Part shown: positions 9,323-17,618 of the stretch, piece by piece
How the letters are laid out: the number at the start of each line of letters is the position of its first letter
Numbering within the stretch: position 1 is the stretch's first letter
Assembly: GCF_001428505.1 (NCBI RefSeq)
Contig: NZ_LMHU01000001.1
Coordinates: 890,891-954,890 of the forward strand
Direction: 5' to 3'
Origin: Terrabacter sp. Root181
GTDB lineage: Bacteria > Actinomycetota > Actinomycetes > Actinomycetales > Dermatophilaceae
DNA length: 64,000 nt
Notes under the pieces: generated by a model
What the model was told of the DNA's origin: nothing
The model's input: only the letters and a program-made list of their open reading frames with translations
The model's database searches: none
Program-made: the position numbers and the translations under genes

Positions 9323-9526
9323 CCTCGCTCCTTCCGGTCGCCCTGTCACTCTCCCGGGCGGGTGGCGCACCTGCGCCATGACACATAACCGCCGCACACA
9401 CATTCTTCCCGACAAACCGGCTCCTCGGGCACTGTGGCTCGCGGCGGAGGAGTCCCACCCCTTGCGCCACCCTCACGCAGCGTGACCCGAACAGCGGGCT
9501 CGCGCCCCATCCCCCGGAGGACCAGC
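9323..9526. promoter_or_regulatory. Divergent promoter region of regulator and subtilase genes
   Basis: These 204 bases separate the divergent regulator and protease genes and must hold both promoters. Ribosome binding sites are clear on both sides: GGAGG at 9516-9520 for the protease and AAGGAG before the regulator GTG. An AT-richer stretch near 9382-9410 is the most promoter-like part. No definite hexamers or long palindrome were found. Confidence 0.4.
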
Positions 9527-12500
9527 ATGCGCCCCATCTGGCGTCACACCCTAGGGGTGGCAACGGTTGCCATCGTTGCCGCCACCGCGGCCGCCCCCAC
9601 CTCGGCCTTCGGCCAGGACTCAGGTGCCACACCCCGTCCGATCGTCGGATCGTCCGCTGCCCAGGCGGCGAGCCACGCCCCCAAGACCGTCACCCTGATC
9701 ACGGGTGACAAGGTCCTCGTCACCGGGGCCGGCACCAACGCGCCGATCGTCACCGTGCTGCCGCGCGAGGACGGCACCGTGCCTTCTGTCGAGACGCGCC
9801 GGGTCGGCAAGGACGTCTACGTCTATCCCGCCGATGCCGTGGACGCCCTGGCCTCGGGCAAGGTGGACGAGGAGCTCTTCAACGTGACCGGGCTCGTCGC
9901 CATGGGCTACGACGACGCCAGCACCGACAGCGTGCCGGTCATCGCGCGCTACACCACTGACCTCAGCCGGGCCCGCTCGGCACCGGTCACCCCGAAGGGC
10001 GCGGCGAAGGGCCAGACGCTGCACTCGATCGACGGCGTCGCGCTCAAGGCCGGCAAGGCGCAGGCCGCGCACTTCTTCGCCGACGCGACGGACCCGTCCA
10101 CCGCGGCGGGTGCCAAGATCGAGAAGATCTGGCTCGACGCCAAGGCGTACGCCACCCTCGACCAGTCGACCAAGCAGGTCAACGCCGACAAGGCCTGGGC
10201 AGAGGGCCTCAAGGGAGCCGGCACCAAGGTCGCCGTCCTCGACACGGGCGCCGACGCCGAGCACCCTGACCTGCAGGGTCGGATCGTGGCGTCCAAGGAC
10301 TTCACCGGCTCAGCGGGTGGAGCGCTGTCGGACGTGCACGGTCACGGCACGCACACGGCCTCCACCGTCGGCGGGTCCGGGGCGGCGAGCGATGGCCTCG
10401 AGAAGGGCGTCGCCCCCGAGACGCAGCTGCTCATCGGCAAGGTGCTCGGTGACAACGGTGGTGGTTCCGACTCGATGATCATCGGCGGCATGGAGTGGGC
10501 GGTCTCGCAGGGCGCCGACGTCGTGTCCATGAGCCTGGGGAGCAATGGGGCACCTGCCGCCTGCAACGACCCGATGTCGTCCGCCGCGCAGGAGCTCGCC
10601 ACCACGAGCTCCACCCTCTTCGTCATCGCGGCGGGCAACACGGGCTCGGCGAACAACACGGTCTCGGCTCCCGGCTGCGCTCCCGCGGTGCTGACGGTGG
10701 GCGCGGTGGACCGTCAGGACGTGCCGGCGTGGTTCTCCAGCCGCGGGCCCACAGCGGTCGACCACACCCTCAAGCCGGAGATCTCGGCGCCCGGCGTCGG
10801 CATCACCGCGGCGCGCTCAGGCGGGCGGGGCGACAACGCGTACGTCGCGATGTCGGGCACGTCGATGGCGACGCCGCACGTCGCCGGTGCCGCCGCCATC
10901 GTCAAGCAGACGCACCCGACCTGGACCGGGCAGCAGCTCAAGGCGGCCCTCGTGTCGTCGGCGAAGTCCGATGTTCCCGGTGACGTCCGCGCGCAGGGCG
11001 CGGGTCGACTGGATGTGATCGCCGCGGCGAAGGCCCCGGTGACCACCATGCCCGTGCAGGCCGGGACGTTCGCGTGGCCGCACACGAGCTCCCAGATCAC
11101 GACCATCGACCTTCCCTACACCAACGTCACCGACCAGCCGGTCACCCTGCAGCTGTCCGTCGCCGGTGTCACCGGTGACGACGGTTCGGCCGTCAAGTCG
11201 GCGCCGGTCGTGCTCGGAGCGTCGTCGGTGACCGTCCCCGCGGGTGCGACCGTCAAGGTCCCCGTCAAGGTCGACCCGACCGCGAAGCTCGACGCCGCGC
11301 AGTACGGAGACGTCACCGGCCGCATCGTCGCCACCGGCGGCGCCAACGTGTCGACGCCGTTCTCGCTCTTCGTCACTCCCGAGACGGTGCAGCTCACGGT
11401 CCGGATGAAGGACCGCCTCGGCAACCCGGCCAACCTGGGTTCGAGCGTCGATGTGGTCAACATCGACTCCATCAAGGCGCAGCGCGCCTTCAACAACGGC
11501 GCTGCGGAGCAGAAGTTCCAGGTGCGCCCGGGCACGTACTTCCTGTCGAGCTTCGTCAGGACGGCGGACCCCACCTACCTGACGGCGGGCACGGTCGGCT
11601 CCATCGCCTACTTCGGCCGACCGGAGATCAAGGTCACCGGCGACACGACCGTCGACTTCGACGCGACCAAGGCGCACCTGCTGTCGGTCAAGACGGACCG
11701 GCCCAGCGAGGCCAAGGCCTCGGTCCTCTCGTTCTCCCGCACGTGGGACGACACGTGGATCCACGCCGGCTCCCTCAGCACTGGCCCGACGACGACCGCC
11801 GTGTATGCCGACGTGCAGGGCAACCCCCAGCAGGGCACCTGGGAGTTCGGTGACTGGTCGCGCCGCTACGCGCCTGCCGTCGATTCGATGTCGGTCCTCG
11901 GAGGACCAGTGCTGCACCCGATCGCGGCGCCGAACGCGGCGCCCGGCCTCGACGGCGTCAGCACCGCGGGTCTCGTCGACGGCGGCACCGGCTCGATCTT
12001 CGACCCCGCCCGCGTGGGTGGCAAGGTCGTGCTCGTCAAGGTGAGCACCAGCGGCATCTCGCCGGCGATGGTCAACCGGGCCCGCGCAGCCGGTGCCAAG
12101 GCCCTGCTCGCGTACGCTCCGGCTCCCGGAAAGTGGCTGCCCGTGGCCGGCTTCGCGCCGCTCAGCGTGGCGACCTACTCCCTTCCGATGGCCGAGGGCG
12201 ACCAGCTCCAGGCGCTCCTTGCCACCGCCCCCGGAGGTGAGCTGACGCTCTCCTGGAAGGCGACGGCCAGCAGCCCGTACGTCTACAACCTCGGCTTCAC
12301 CCAGTCGACTCCGGTGACCGACGACAAGACGTTCGTCGTGCAGGACAAGAAGCTCGGCCGCACGGAGGCGGACTACAAGGGCATGGGCGTCGACACTCCG
12401 CTCCTGGACTTCGTCTACGCCGGCCGTGACAACGGTGTCACCTTCGGTGTCTCCGCCTACGAAGCCGTGCAGGTGGCGACGAAGCGCACGGAGTTCTACA

Positions 12501-13303
12501 CCGACGGCGGCACGAAGTGGCTGCACTACCTCACGTCGAGCTTCCCCTTCGGAGAGGCGATGACCGAGGCCTGGCGCACCTACCCGGCCGGCAGCGTCCG
12601 CACCGACAGCTGGTACGGCGGCATCGTCGCCCCGGCTGCGATCAAGAACGACCAGGGCGTCGAGCAGCTGACGGCCGAGCGTCAGGGCGGCCTCATGGGC
12701 TTCGCCCCCCAGATGTGGGGCGATGACTTCGGGCACGTGGCCAACCCCGGCAGCTTCGGTGACGAGGGCAACCTCACGCTGCGCCGCAACGGCGAGGAGA
12801 TCGGCTACAGCTACTACCCCAACGGCGTCTTCGAGGTGCCGGCCGAGGACTCGGCCTACGAGCTCGAGATGAACACCGGCAAGTTCGGGGGCCCGGCGAG
12901 GCAGTGGGCCCGTTCCACCGAGGTCAAGACGACGTGGGGCTTCCGTTCCGCGCTCGACCCCGACACGTTCTCGGTCGGTCTCCCGCTGCTCTTCCCGCGG
13001 GTCGGCCTGCCCGAGGAAGGCAGCAAGACCCTCGCCGCCTCGGCCGGACAGGTGCTCCCGATCCGGGTCACCGGTCACGGTGGCTACGCCCCCGGTGACA
13101 TCGTCTCTGCGAAGTTCGCCTTCTCCTACGACGGCGGCACGACGTGGACGGACGCAGCCGTGTCCAGCGACGGCGGTGTCTGGAGTGCGGCCGTCGACCA
13201 CACGGGTGCCAGCGGCAAGACGGTCACCACGCGGGTCGAGGTGACCGACAGCAAGGGCGCCTCGGTGACGCAGGTCGTCAAGGCCGCCTACGCGGTGCGC
13301 TGA
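9527..13303 (+). CDS. Secreted subtilisin-like (S8) serine protease, large form with PA domain
   Basis: A 1258-residue secreted protease. The ATG at 9527 follows GGAGG by six bases and opens a Sec signal peptide (RPIWRHTLGVATVAIVAATA, then Ala-rich to FGQ). After a propeptide, the S8 triad is visible: Asp in VAVLDTGAD near 240, His in HGHGTHTAS near 273 and Ser in SGTSMATPHVAG near 446. Beyond the catalytic domain lie beta-rich regions, a PA-like stretch (GKVVLVKVSTSGISP then AGAKALLAYAP) and a C-terminal beta domain ending at VVKAAYAVR. No LPXTG sorting signal is seen, so it is probably released. The GC3 pattern matches its neighbours. The divergent TrmB/LuxR-type gene probably regulates it. 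Confidence 0.92.
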   Translation: MRPIWRHTLGVATVAIVAATAAAPTSAFGQDSGATPRPIVGSSAAQAASHAPKTVTLITGDKVLVTGAGTNAPIVTVLPREDGTVPSVETRRVGKDVYVYPADAVDALASGKVDEELFNVTGLVAMGYDDASTDSVPVIARYTTDLSRARSAPVTPKGAAKGQTLHSIDGVALKAGKAQAAHFFADATDPSTAAGAKIEKIWLDAKAYATLDQSTKQVNADKAWAEGLKGAGTKVAVLDTGADAEHPDLQGRIVASKDFTGSAGGALSDVHGHGTHTASTVGGSGAASDGLEKGVAPETQLLIGKVLGDNGGGSDSMIIGGMEWAVSQGADVVSMSLGSNGAPAACNDPMSSAAQELATTSSTLFVIAAGNTGSANNTVSAPGCAPAVLTVGAVDRQDVPAWFSSRGPTAVDHTLKPEISAPGVGITAARSGGRGDNAYVAMSGTSMATPHVAGAAAIVKQTHPTWTGQQLKAALVSSAKSDVPGDVRAQGAGRLDVIAAAKAPVTTMPVQAGTFAWPHTSSQITTIDLPYTNVTDQPVTLQLSVAGVTGDDGSAVKSAPVVLGASSVTVPAGATVKVPVKVDPTAKLDAAQYGDVTGRIVATGGANVSTPFSLFVTPETVQLTVRMKDRLGNPANLGSSVDVVNIDSIKAQRAFNNGAAEQKFQVRPGTYFLSSFVRTADPTYLTAGTVGSIAYFGRPEIKVTGDTTVDFDATKAHLLSVKTDRPSEAKASVLSFSRTWDDTWIHAGSLSTGPTTTAVYADVQGNPQQGTWEFGDWSRRYAPAVDSMSVLGGPVLHPIAAPNAAPGLDGVSTAGLVDGGTGSIFDPARVGGKVVLVKVSTSGISPAMVNRARAAGAKALLAYAPAPGKWLPVAGFAPLSVATYSLPMAEGDQLQALLATAPGGELTLSWKATASSPYVYNLGFTQSTPVTDDKTFVVQDKKLGRTEADYKGMGVDTPLLDFVYAGRDNGVTFGVSAYEAVQVATKRTEFYTDGGTKWLHYLTSSFPFGEAMTEAWRTYPAGSVRTDSWYGGIVAPAAIKNDQGVEQLTAERQGGLMGFAPQMWGDDFGHVANPGSFGDEGNLTLRRNGEEIGYSYYPNGVFEVPAEDSAYELEMNTGKFGGPARQWARSTEVKTTWGFRSALDPDTFSVGLPLLFPRVGLPEEGSKTLAASAGQVLPIRVTGHGGYAPGDIVSAKFAFSYDGGTTWTDAAVSSDGGVWSAAVDHTGASGKTVTTRVEVTDSKGASVTQVVKAAYAVR

Positions 13304-13330
13304 GCGGCGTCCGAAAGAGCTGCCAGCGGC

Positions 13331-13366
13331 GCAGGCCGCCCACCTCACCGGAGGTGGGCGGCCTGC
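13331..13366 (+). terminator. Strong hairpin terminator after the subtilase gene
   Basis: A perfect 16-bp inverted repeat (13331-13346 and 13351-13366) with a four-base loop starts 28 bases after the protease stop. There is no T tract, as is common in high-GC actinobacteria. Confidence 0.8.
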
Positions 13367-13537
13367 GGTCCGGTGCGGCCCAGGCGTTCCCCCGTGGGAC
13401 CTGGCGCGGCGCGCCGCAGGCTGCCTCTTGTCGGCAAGCCGCTGCCCGTCCCTTCTCAGGAGTAGTGTCCGAAAGCACACTGGCGCGACCGGTACACGTC
13501 AAGCCGGCGGCGCCCACCCTTGAACCAGGAGGCGTCG

Positions 13538-14173
13538 ATGTCCGAAGTCCCGAACACACCCGATGAGACCGATGTGACGATGTCCGGTGGGGCGGTGTAC
13601 GACGGCGCGTACACCCTGCTGATCGCTGACTTCTCGGACACCGGAACGGCGCAGGACGCCTACGAGGCACTCAAGTCGGTCGAGGATGGCCGGCACGTCC
13701 AGATCGAGGGTGTCATCGTCGTCAAGCGGGCGGCAGACGGGCAGCTGGAGATCCAGAAGGCCACCGACCACACCACCCGACGCGGCCTCAAGTGGGGCGT
13801 GGTCGGCGGAGCCGTCCTCGGTCTCATCTTCCCGCCGACGATTCTCGCAAGCGCCGCGGTGCTCGGCGCTGCGGGGGCCGCGGCCGGCAAGGTGGGCCAG
13901 CTCCATCACCGCAGCGAGCTGTCTGACGAGCTGGAGTCCGCGGTCGAGCCCGGCCACTCTGCCATCGTCGCCCTGGTCTCCGACCCAGCCGTCGTCGAGC
14001 TGCGGCGGGCGCTCGCGATGGCCGACGCCATCGTGGAGTCCGCTGTCGACCACGTCGTCGCGCAGGACGTCAAGGCTGCGGCCAAGGAGGCCGAGGAGGC
14101 CGAGGAGGCGGCAGCGGGCGCGAGTGCTGACGGGTCCGAGAAGCAGGGCGAGCCGGAGCGGACCGACACGTAG
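13538..14173 (+). CDS. DUF1269-like membrane-associated stress protein
   Basis: The 211-residue protein resembles the DUF1269 family of predicted membrane or general-stress proteins; the biochemical role is unknown. The N-terminal half has the family start (YTLLIADFSDTGTAQDAYEAL) followed by IEGVIVVKRAADGQLEIQKA. A glycine/alanine-rich hydrophobic segment (WGVVGGAVLGLIFPPTILAS and on to AAGAAAGKVG) at residues 88-120 may insert in the membrane. The C-terminus is a charged EEAEEAEEAAAG tail. The ATG at 13538 was chosen because AGGAGG lies five bases upstream; an ATG 18 bases earlier lacks such a site. It is the first of several small stress-type genes here. Confidence 0.72.
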   Translation: MSEVPNTPDETDVTMSGGAVYDGAYTLLIADFSDTGTAQDAYEALKSVEDGRHVQIEGVIVVKRAADGQLEIQKATDHTTRRGLKWGVVGGAVLGLIFPPTILASAAVLGAAGAAAGKVGQLHHRSELSDELESAVEPGHSAIVALVSDPAVVELRRALAMADAIVESAVDHVVAQDVKAAAKEAEEAEEAAAGASADGSEKQGEPERTDT

Positions 14174-14284
14174 CCGAGTCTGCAGCCCGGCTGGTACGCC
14201 GCGCTGGCGCAGTTCGTCGCGATCAACACACTGTTGTTCGATGGCCTGGCCATCGCCCAGCTCCTGCCGGCACGGCAGCAATGA
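14174..14284 (+). pseudogene. Possible remnant of a small hydrophobic protein
   Basis: Directly after the TAG of the DUF1269 gene, the same frame stays open for 36 codons and reads like real protein: WYAALAQFVAINTLLFDGLA, then IAQLLPARQQ and a TGA. It has no ATG or GTG start; only an internal TTG. It could be a decayed gene or the tail of a once longer protein. No family is recognised. Confidence 0.3.
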
Positions 14285-14396
14285 GCCGCCCGCCGAATCG
14301 GTCTGGGGAAACGCATCGCCGCAGCTGGGAAGGCACTTGAGGGCGCTCGACTTGTACCAATGCCTGAATCGGCTTTCCCGTCCAGCCATGGGGGTG

Positions 14397-15332
14397 TCAT
14401 GGGGGAGGGATTCGGGCTGCGGGCGAGGCGCCCGGATGGCGCGCAGAGATCCTGACCCGCAGCGCAGCCGGACGGACGACGAACTCGAGTGGAGCAACGA
14501 GTTCGACGGCCTCGCCATCGATGCCGGCGTGCACGGTCGCCGGGGCCTGGACCTCGAGGTGGGGAGCGCTCCAGGCTCGCCCCGGATGGTGCTGCCTCTC
14601 CTCTGGTGTGTCGAGCACCAGGATCCCCAGCTGACCGCTGGCGAGCGTTGGTCGGGTGCCCAGCCCAGGACCGTTCAACGCATACGGGTTGTTGGACACC
14701 AGCAGCACAGCGAGCCGGGCATGCTCTCGTCCGGTGTCGTCGACCAGGCGCAGCGCTGGCACCGGCCCACTGGGGCCAAGCACCCGGCGCGCCGTCTCCG
14801 CCAGGGTGCGGAGCTTCGAGTCGCGATAGCCGGCCTCCTGAACAGCCTCTCCGTAGATGCCGAGGGAGACGTTGTTCAAGAAGATCCGGCCGTTGACGTG
14901 GCCCACATCGATCAGGCGCTCCACCCCGTCAGTGAACGCGTCCATGGCCCCGGGCACGTCGTGCCGGTCCACGCCGAGGTCCAGCGCAAAGTGGTTGCGT
15001 GTCCCGACCGGGATGCAGACGAAGGGCAACCCGCGTGCGGCAGCGACTGCCGCCACGGCCGCAAGCGACCCGTCGCCGCCCGCCATTCCGAGCGCATCGG
15101 CACCATCGGCCACAACCTCCGAGACGCGGGTCCTCAGATCGTCGTCCGAGCCGAGGACCACCGCTTCGACTCCGCGCTCACGTGCCAGCTCAACCACGCC
15201 GTGGCGGGTCGCTGCGCCGTCACCAGACCTGGGGTTGACGAACAGCACCGGCCGTCGAGGAGGCACGACCGGCCGCCAGCCACGAGTGAGCGGCGTCGAG
15301 AGCTCGGTCGCGGGCTGCCGTGGCTGGATCAT
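14397..15332 (-). CDS. Diacylglycerol/lipid kinase family protein
   Basis: A soluble lipid kinase of the DgkB/YegS type, which phosphorylates diacylglycerol or a related lipid with ATP. The N-terminal nucleotide domain starts PVLFVNPRSGDG near residue 28 and contains the diagnostic GMAGGDGSLAAVA near 83, followed by IPVGTRNHFALDLG near 106, matching the GGDGT and GTxNDFA signatures of the family. The beta-sandwich C-terminal half includes LLVSNNPYALNGPG. The ATG at 15332 was preferred to one at 15377 because a purine-rich GGGAAAGG lies upstream. The protein is 311 residues, typical for the family. It lies convergent to the DUF1269 gene. Confidence 0.85.
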   Translation of the reverse strand: MIQPRQPATELSTPLTRGWRPVVPPRRPVLFVNPRSGDGAATRHGVVELARERGVEAVVLGSDDDLRTRVSEVVADGADALGMAGGDGSLAAVAAVAAARGLPFVCIPVGTRNHFALDLGVDRHDVPGAMDAFTDGVERLIDVGHVNGRIFLNNVSLGIYGEAVQEAGYRDSKLRTLAETARRVLGPSGPVPALRLVDDTGREHARLAVLLVSNNPYALNGPGLGTRPTLASGQLGILVLDTPEERQHHPGRAWSAPHLEVQAPATVHAGIDGEAVELVAPLEFVVRPAALRVRISARHPGASPAARIPPP

Positions 15333-15434
15333 GTCGCTGCCTTTCCCTGGCGGCTGCCAGGTCGTTCTCCGTGTCAACCGCTGAGTGTCAACCGCTGACG
15401 GCAGCGGTTGACGACCCGGAGGGCTTGCTGGTCT

Positions 15435-15863
15435 TCACTGAGCTCTGGGGCGACTCGCCGGAGTGGCTGAAGCGCTCGCCGCGTGGATCTCCTGGGTGAG
15501 CTCGAGGATCTCCTGGGACAGGCGCAGCAGCCTCTCGTTCTGGTCGCTCTCGTCCTGGACCGTCCGCCAGGCCTCGTCCGCGATCACGTGGCGCTTCTCG
15601 TCGGCGCGGTTCTCGCTGATCATGACAAAGGTCGACAGGAAGATGGCCTCGAGCGACACGATCATCGTCAGGAGTCCGAACGGGTAGTCCTCGACGCCGA
15701 GGCCGATCCACAGGCTGAACCAGATGACGTGGATGTAGACGAACTTCATCGAACCAGCGAACCGCGTGATCCGGTCCGCGATCCGGTTCTCCCGGCGCCT
15801 GCCGCGCTCGCGAAGGTGCTGCATCAGAGCGGGGCTGCCGGGTTCCGGGTGAGTGGTTTTCAC
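15435..15863 (-). CDS. DUF1003 membrane protein
   Basis: A 142-residue DUF1003 protein of unknown function. Two transmembrane helices are visible: FVYIHVIWFSLWIGLG near residues 41-56 and FGLLTMIVSLEAIFLSTFVM near 62-81, followed by the conserved SENRADEKRHVIADE motif of the family and a cytoplasmic coiled region (RLLRLSQEILELTQEIHAAS). The GTG at 15863 has AAGGAG eight bases upstream and overlaps the stop of a 35-codon frame in GTGA. DUF1003 genes often occur beside transporters or stress genes, but nothing here fixes its job. Confidence 0.82.
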   Translation of the reverse strand: MKTTHPEPGSPALMQHLRERGRRRENRIADRITRFAGSMKFVYIHVIWFSLWIGLGVEDYPFGLLTMIVSLEAIFLSTFVMISENRADEKRHVIADEAWRTVQDESDQNERLLRLSQEILELTQEIHAASASATPASRPRAQ

Positions 15864-15967
15864 TTCGGCTCCTTTGCTTTGCGCCGCCCGGCGGGATGCC
15901 AGACGGGCGGCTGATCGGCTTGCTCGCCGAACTGGCGCAGGGTGATGCCGGCGTAGATCTCCGCCAC
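15860..15967 (-). CDS. Small ORF coupled to the DUF1003 gene (35 aa), possibly a gene remnant
   Basis: A 35-codon frame beginning at the GTG of GVAEIY and reading VAEIYAGITLRQFGEQADQP and then a basic tail ends in a TGA that overlaps the DUF1003 GTG by four bases. That overlap is the common operon junction in this window and suggests the frame is, or once was, translated. No good ribosome binding site precedes the GTG, and a stop lies 14 codons farther upstream, so it may be the surviving tail of a longer gene. No family is recognised. Confidence 0.35.
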   Translation of the reverse strand: MAEIYAGITLRQFGEQADQPPVWHPAGRRKAKEPK

Positions 15968-16053
15968 CCCGCGACCGGCCCGGATGACATTTTGCTGAGC
16001 GGCTCAGTGGCCTTCAACGCGGGTGTCATTGCGCACTTCCCCCGGTGATGCCG

Positions 16054-16085
16054 CGCGGGCAGGGCGTTGACCACCCCTGCCCGCG
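16054..16085 (-). terminator. Hairpin downstream of the phasin-like gene
   Basis: An 11-bp perfect inverted repeat (16054-16064 and 16075-16085, arms CGCGGGCAGGG and its complement) with a ten-base loop begins about 54 bases past the stop of the minus-strand phasin-like gene. It lacks a T tract. Confidence 0.6.
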
Positions 16086-16138
16086 TCGGCGCAACTGTGA
16101 GAAGAACCAGGCCTCCTGACGTCCGGTCCGGTCGGGGA

Positions 16139-16582
16139 CTACCTGGCGTCGGCGGCCGTGAGCGTGTCGGCGTAGGCGCGGGCGTGGATGGCGTCGAGGA
16201 TCGACAGCTGCGCGTTCCCGACCGCCCAGTCGGCGAAGTCGAGGGCCTCGGCCGCATCAGCCTCTGCCCAGTCCGCGTCGGTCGTGGCCACCTTGGCGTC
16301 CATGTGGAGGGCCCGCTTGTCCATGTTGGCCTTGACGTCGCTCCTCTTCGCCGCAGCGTCAGCCTTCAGCTGTGCCCACTTGGCCCGAGCACCGTCGGCG
16401 GCCTCGGAGACGTCCTGCCGGGCGTCCTGGACGGACTGGTCCAGGACAGCCTGGGCCTGGTCGATCCGCTCCTTGAGCTGCGACTCGGACTCGGTCGCGG
16501 CCGTCTGCACCGCGGACCTGGCCGTCCCGACCCGCTGCTGCAGATCGTCCAGCCGCTCAGAGAAGTTCGTGTGCTGTGTCAT
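16139..16582 (-). CDS. Alanine-rich helical protein, phasin-like candidate
   Basis: A 147-residue, almost wholly alpha-helical protein rich in Ala, Asp, Glu and Lys, with amphipathic heptad-like stretches (for example FSERLDDLQQRVGTARSAVQ and KERIDQAQAVLDQSVQDARQ) and KADAAAKRSDVKAN in the middle. It has no signal peptide. The ATG at 16582 has a GAAGGTGG ribosome site; an upstream ATG at 16741 would run through the operator. The operator 52-81 bases upstream matches those of the nearby phaC and aromatic genes. Phasins coat PHA granules and have this composition, so a granule-associated role is inferred from context; similar helical proteins of unknown role also exist in actinobacteria. Confidence 0.6.
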   Translation of the reverse strand: MTQHTNFSERLDDLQQRVGTARSAVQTAATESESQLKERIDQAQAVLDQSVQDARQDVSEAADGARAKWAQLKADAAAKRSDVKANMDKRALHMDAKVATTDADWAEADAAEALDFADWAVGNAQLSILDAIHARAYADTLTAADAR

Positions 16583-16633
16583 GGGTACCACCTTCACTAG
16601 ATTCCGGCCCACTAGGGCCTCTTGTTCATTTCC

Positions 16634-16663
16634 TGCACTATTGACGATATCGTCAGTAGTGCA
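16634..16663. promoter_or_regulatory. TetR-type operator A, upstream of the phasin-like gene
   Basis: A 30-bp palindrome with one mismatched pair, core TGACGATATCGTCA at 16642-16655 and outer arms TGCACTA/TAGTGCA. The core matches sites B, C and D around phaC and tetR, so the adjacent TetR protein is the likely binder. Confidence 0.75.
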
Positions 16664-16787
16664 GATTGGCAAGTGCGCGGAGGCCCATGTGACGTAGGCC
16701 TCAGTTCGCTCAGGAGACTTCGTCGGATGGAAGCGAGGCACCTGAGGGTCTCCCGGCTCGACCTCGGCAGAACGGGGTAGGCGGGCG

Positions 16788-17618
16788 TCAGTCGCCGGAC
16801 CAGGCGTCCTCGTCTCCCTGTGAGGTCAGGAAGCTCGAGACGAGCGGGCCGAGCTCGTCGGCGGCGGTGAGGAGCCCGAGGTGGCCGTCGTCGAAGACGT
16901 GGATCGAGGCATGGGGCAGCAGGGTGAGCATCAGCCGCGCATTGACCAGTGGAATCATCGGGTCGTCTGTCCCGGCGAGGATCAAGGTGCGCTGCCGGAT
17001 CAGTGGCAGGGCCGGAAGGCTCGACCAACCCACGCCCGCGAGGAGCTGGAGGACGTAGCCGGTTGAAGAGCCTGAGCGCTCGGGCTCATACGCCACAGGC
17101 CTGACTTCGTCGGGCCGCCCACGCATCCGGCCGCCGTACAGCTCCGCCGCGATGGACCGGGCATATGCCGGGTCGCGATAGCGCCGGGGCGTCAGCATCT
17201 TGCTGAGCAGGGTGAGGCGTCCTGGCACCATCAACATGCCGGTTCCGGTGCTGACCAGCACCAGCCGACGGCAGCGTCGCGGGAACTGGAAGGCGAGCTG
17301 TTGGGCGAGGCCCCCGCCCCAAGAGATGCCGAGGGTGTCGAACCGGTCGTAGCCGAGCCGGTCGAGCAGCGTCCCCACGAAGCACGCCAGCAGGGCGAAG
17401 TTGTACGGCACCCTCGGCGTCGGGGAGCCACCCACGCCAGGTACGTCGAACCGAACCACCTCGATCCGTGGGTCGACCTCGTCGACAAAGGGCTGGAGCA
17501 GGTCGAGGCTGGCGCCGATACCGTTGCAGAGCACCAGCGGTGGGCCTGGTGCCGTGCCCGGCCGGACTGACACCCGGACGTCGTGGCCGAGGACACGGAG
17601 CCGCTGGGACTCGGTCAT
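16788..17618 (-). CDS. phaZ: Intracellular PHA depolymerase (alpha/beta hydrolase)
   Basis: This 276-residue alpha/beta hydrolase closely follows the layout of the medium-chain PHA depolymerase PhaZ. The nucleophile elbow is GISWGGGLAQQLAF with Ser99; the acid is in LAGTDDPMIP near 218 and the catalytic histidine is FDDGHLG, His246. After the elbow the protein reads RLVLVSTGTGMLMVPG and then LTPRRYRDPAYA, the PhaZ-specific segment. It would hydrolyse stored polyhydroxyalkanoate to monomers. The ATG at 17618 overlaps the restored phaC stop by four bases (ATGA), so the pair is translationally coupled. Because of the phaC frameshift, the uncorrected reading runs phaC straight into this gene. Confidence 0.8.
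   Translation of the reverse strand: MTESQRLRVLGHDVRVSVRPGTAPGPPLVLCNGIGASLDLLQPFVDEVDPRIEVVRFDVPGVGGSPTPRVPYNFALLACFVGTLLDRLGYDRFDTLGISWGGGLAQQLAFQFPRRCRRLVLVSTGTGMLMVPGRLTLLSKMLTPRRYRDPAYARSIAAELYGGRMRGRPDEVRPVAYEPERSGSSTGYVLQLLAGVGWSSLPALPLIRQRTLILAGTDDPMIPLVNARLMLTLLPHASIHVFDDGHLGLLTAADELGPLVSSFLTSQGDEDAWSGD

Noticed and set aside
9434-9526. Longer start for the subtilase at 9434
   Set aside because: It would place an Arg/Pro-rich stretch before the signal peptide. The ATG at 9527 has GGAGG at proper spacing and a clean signal sequence.
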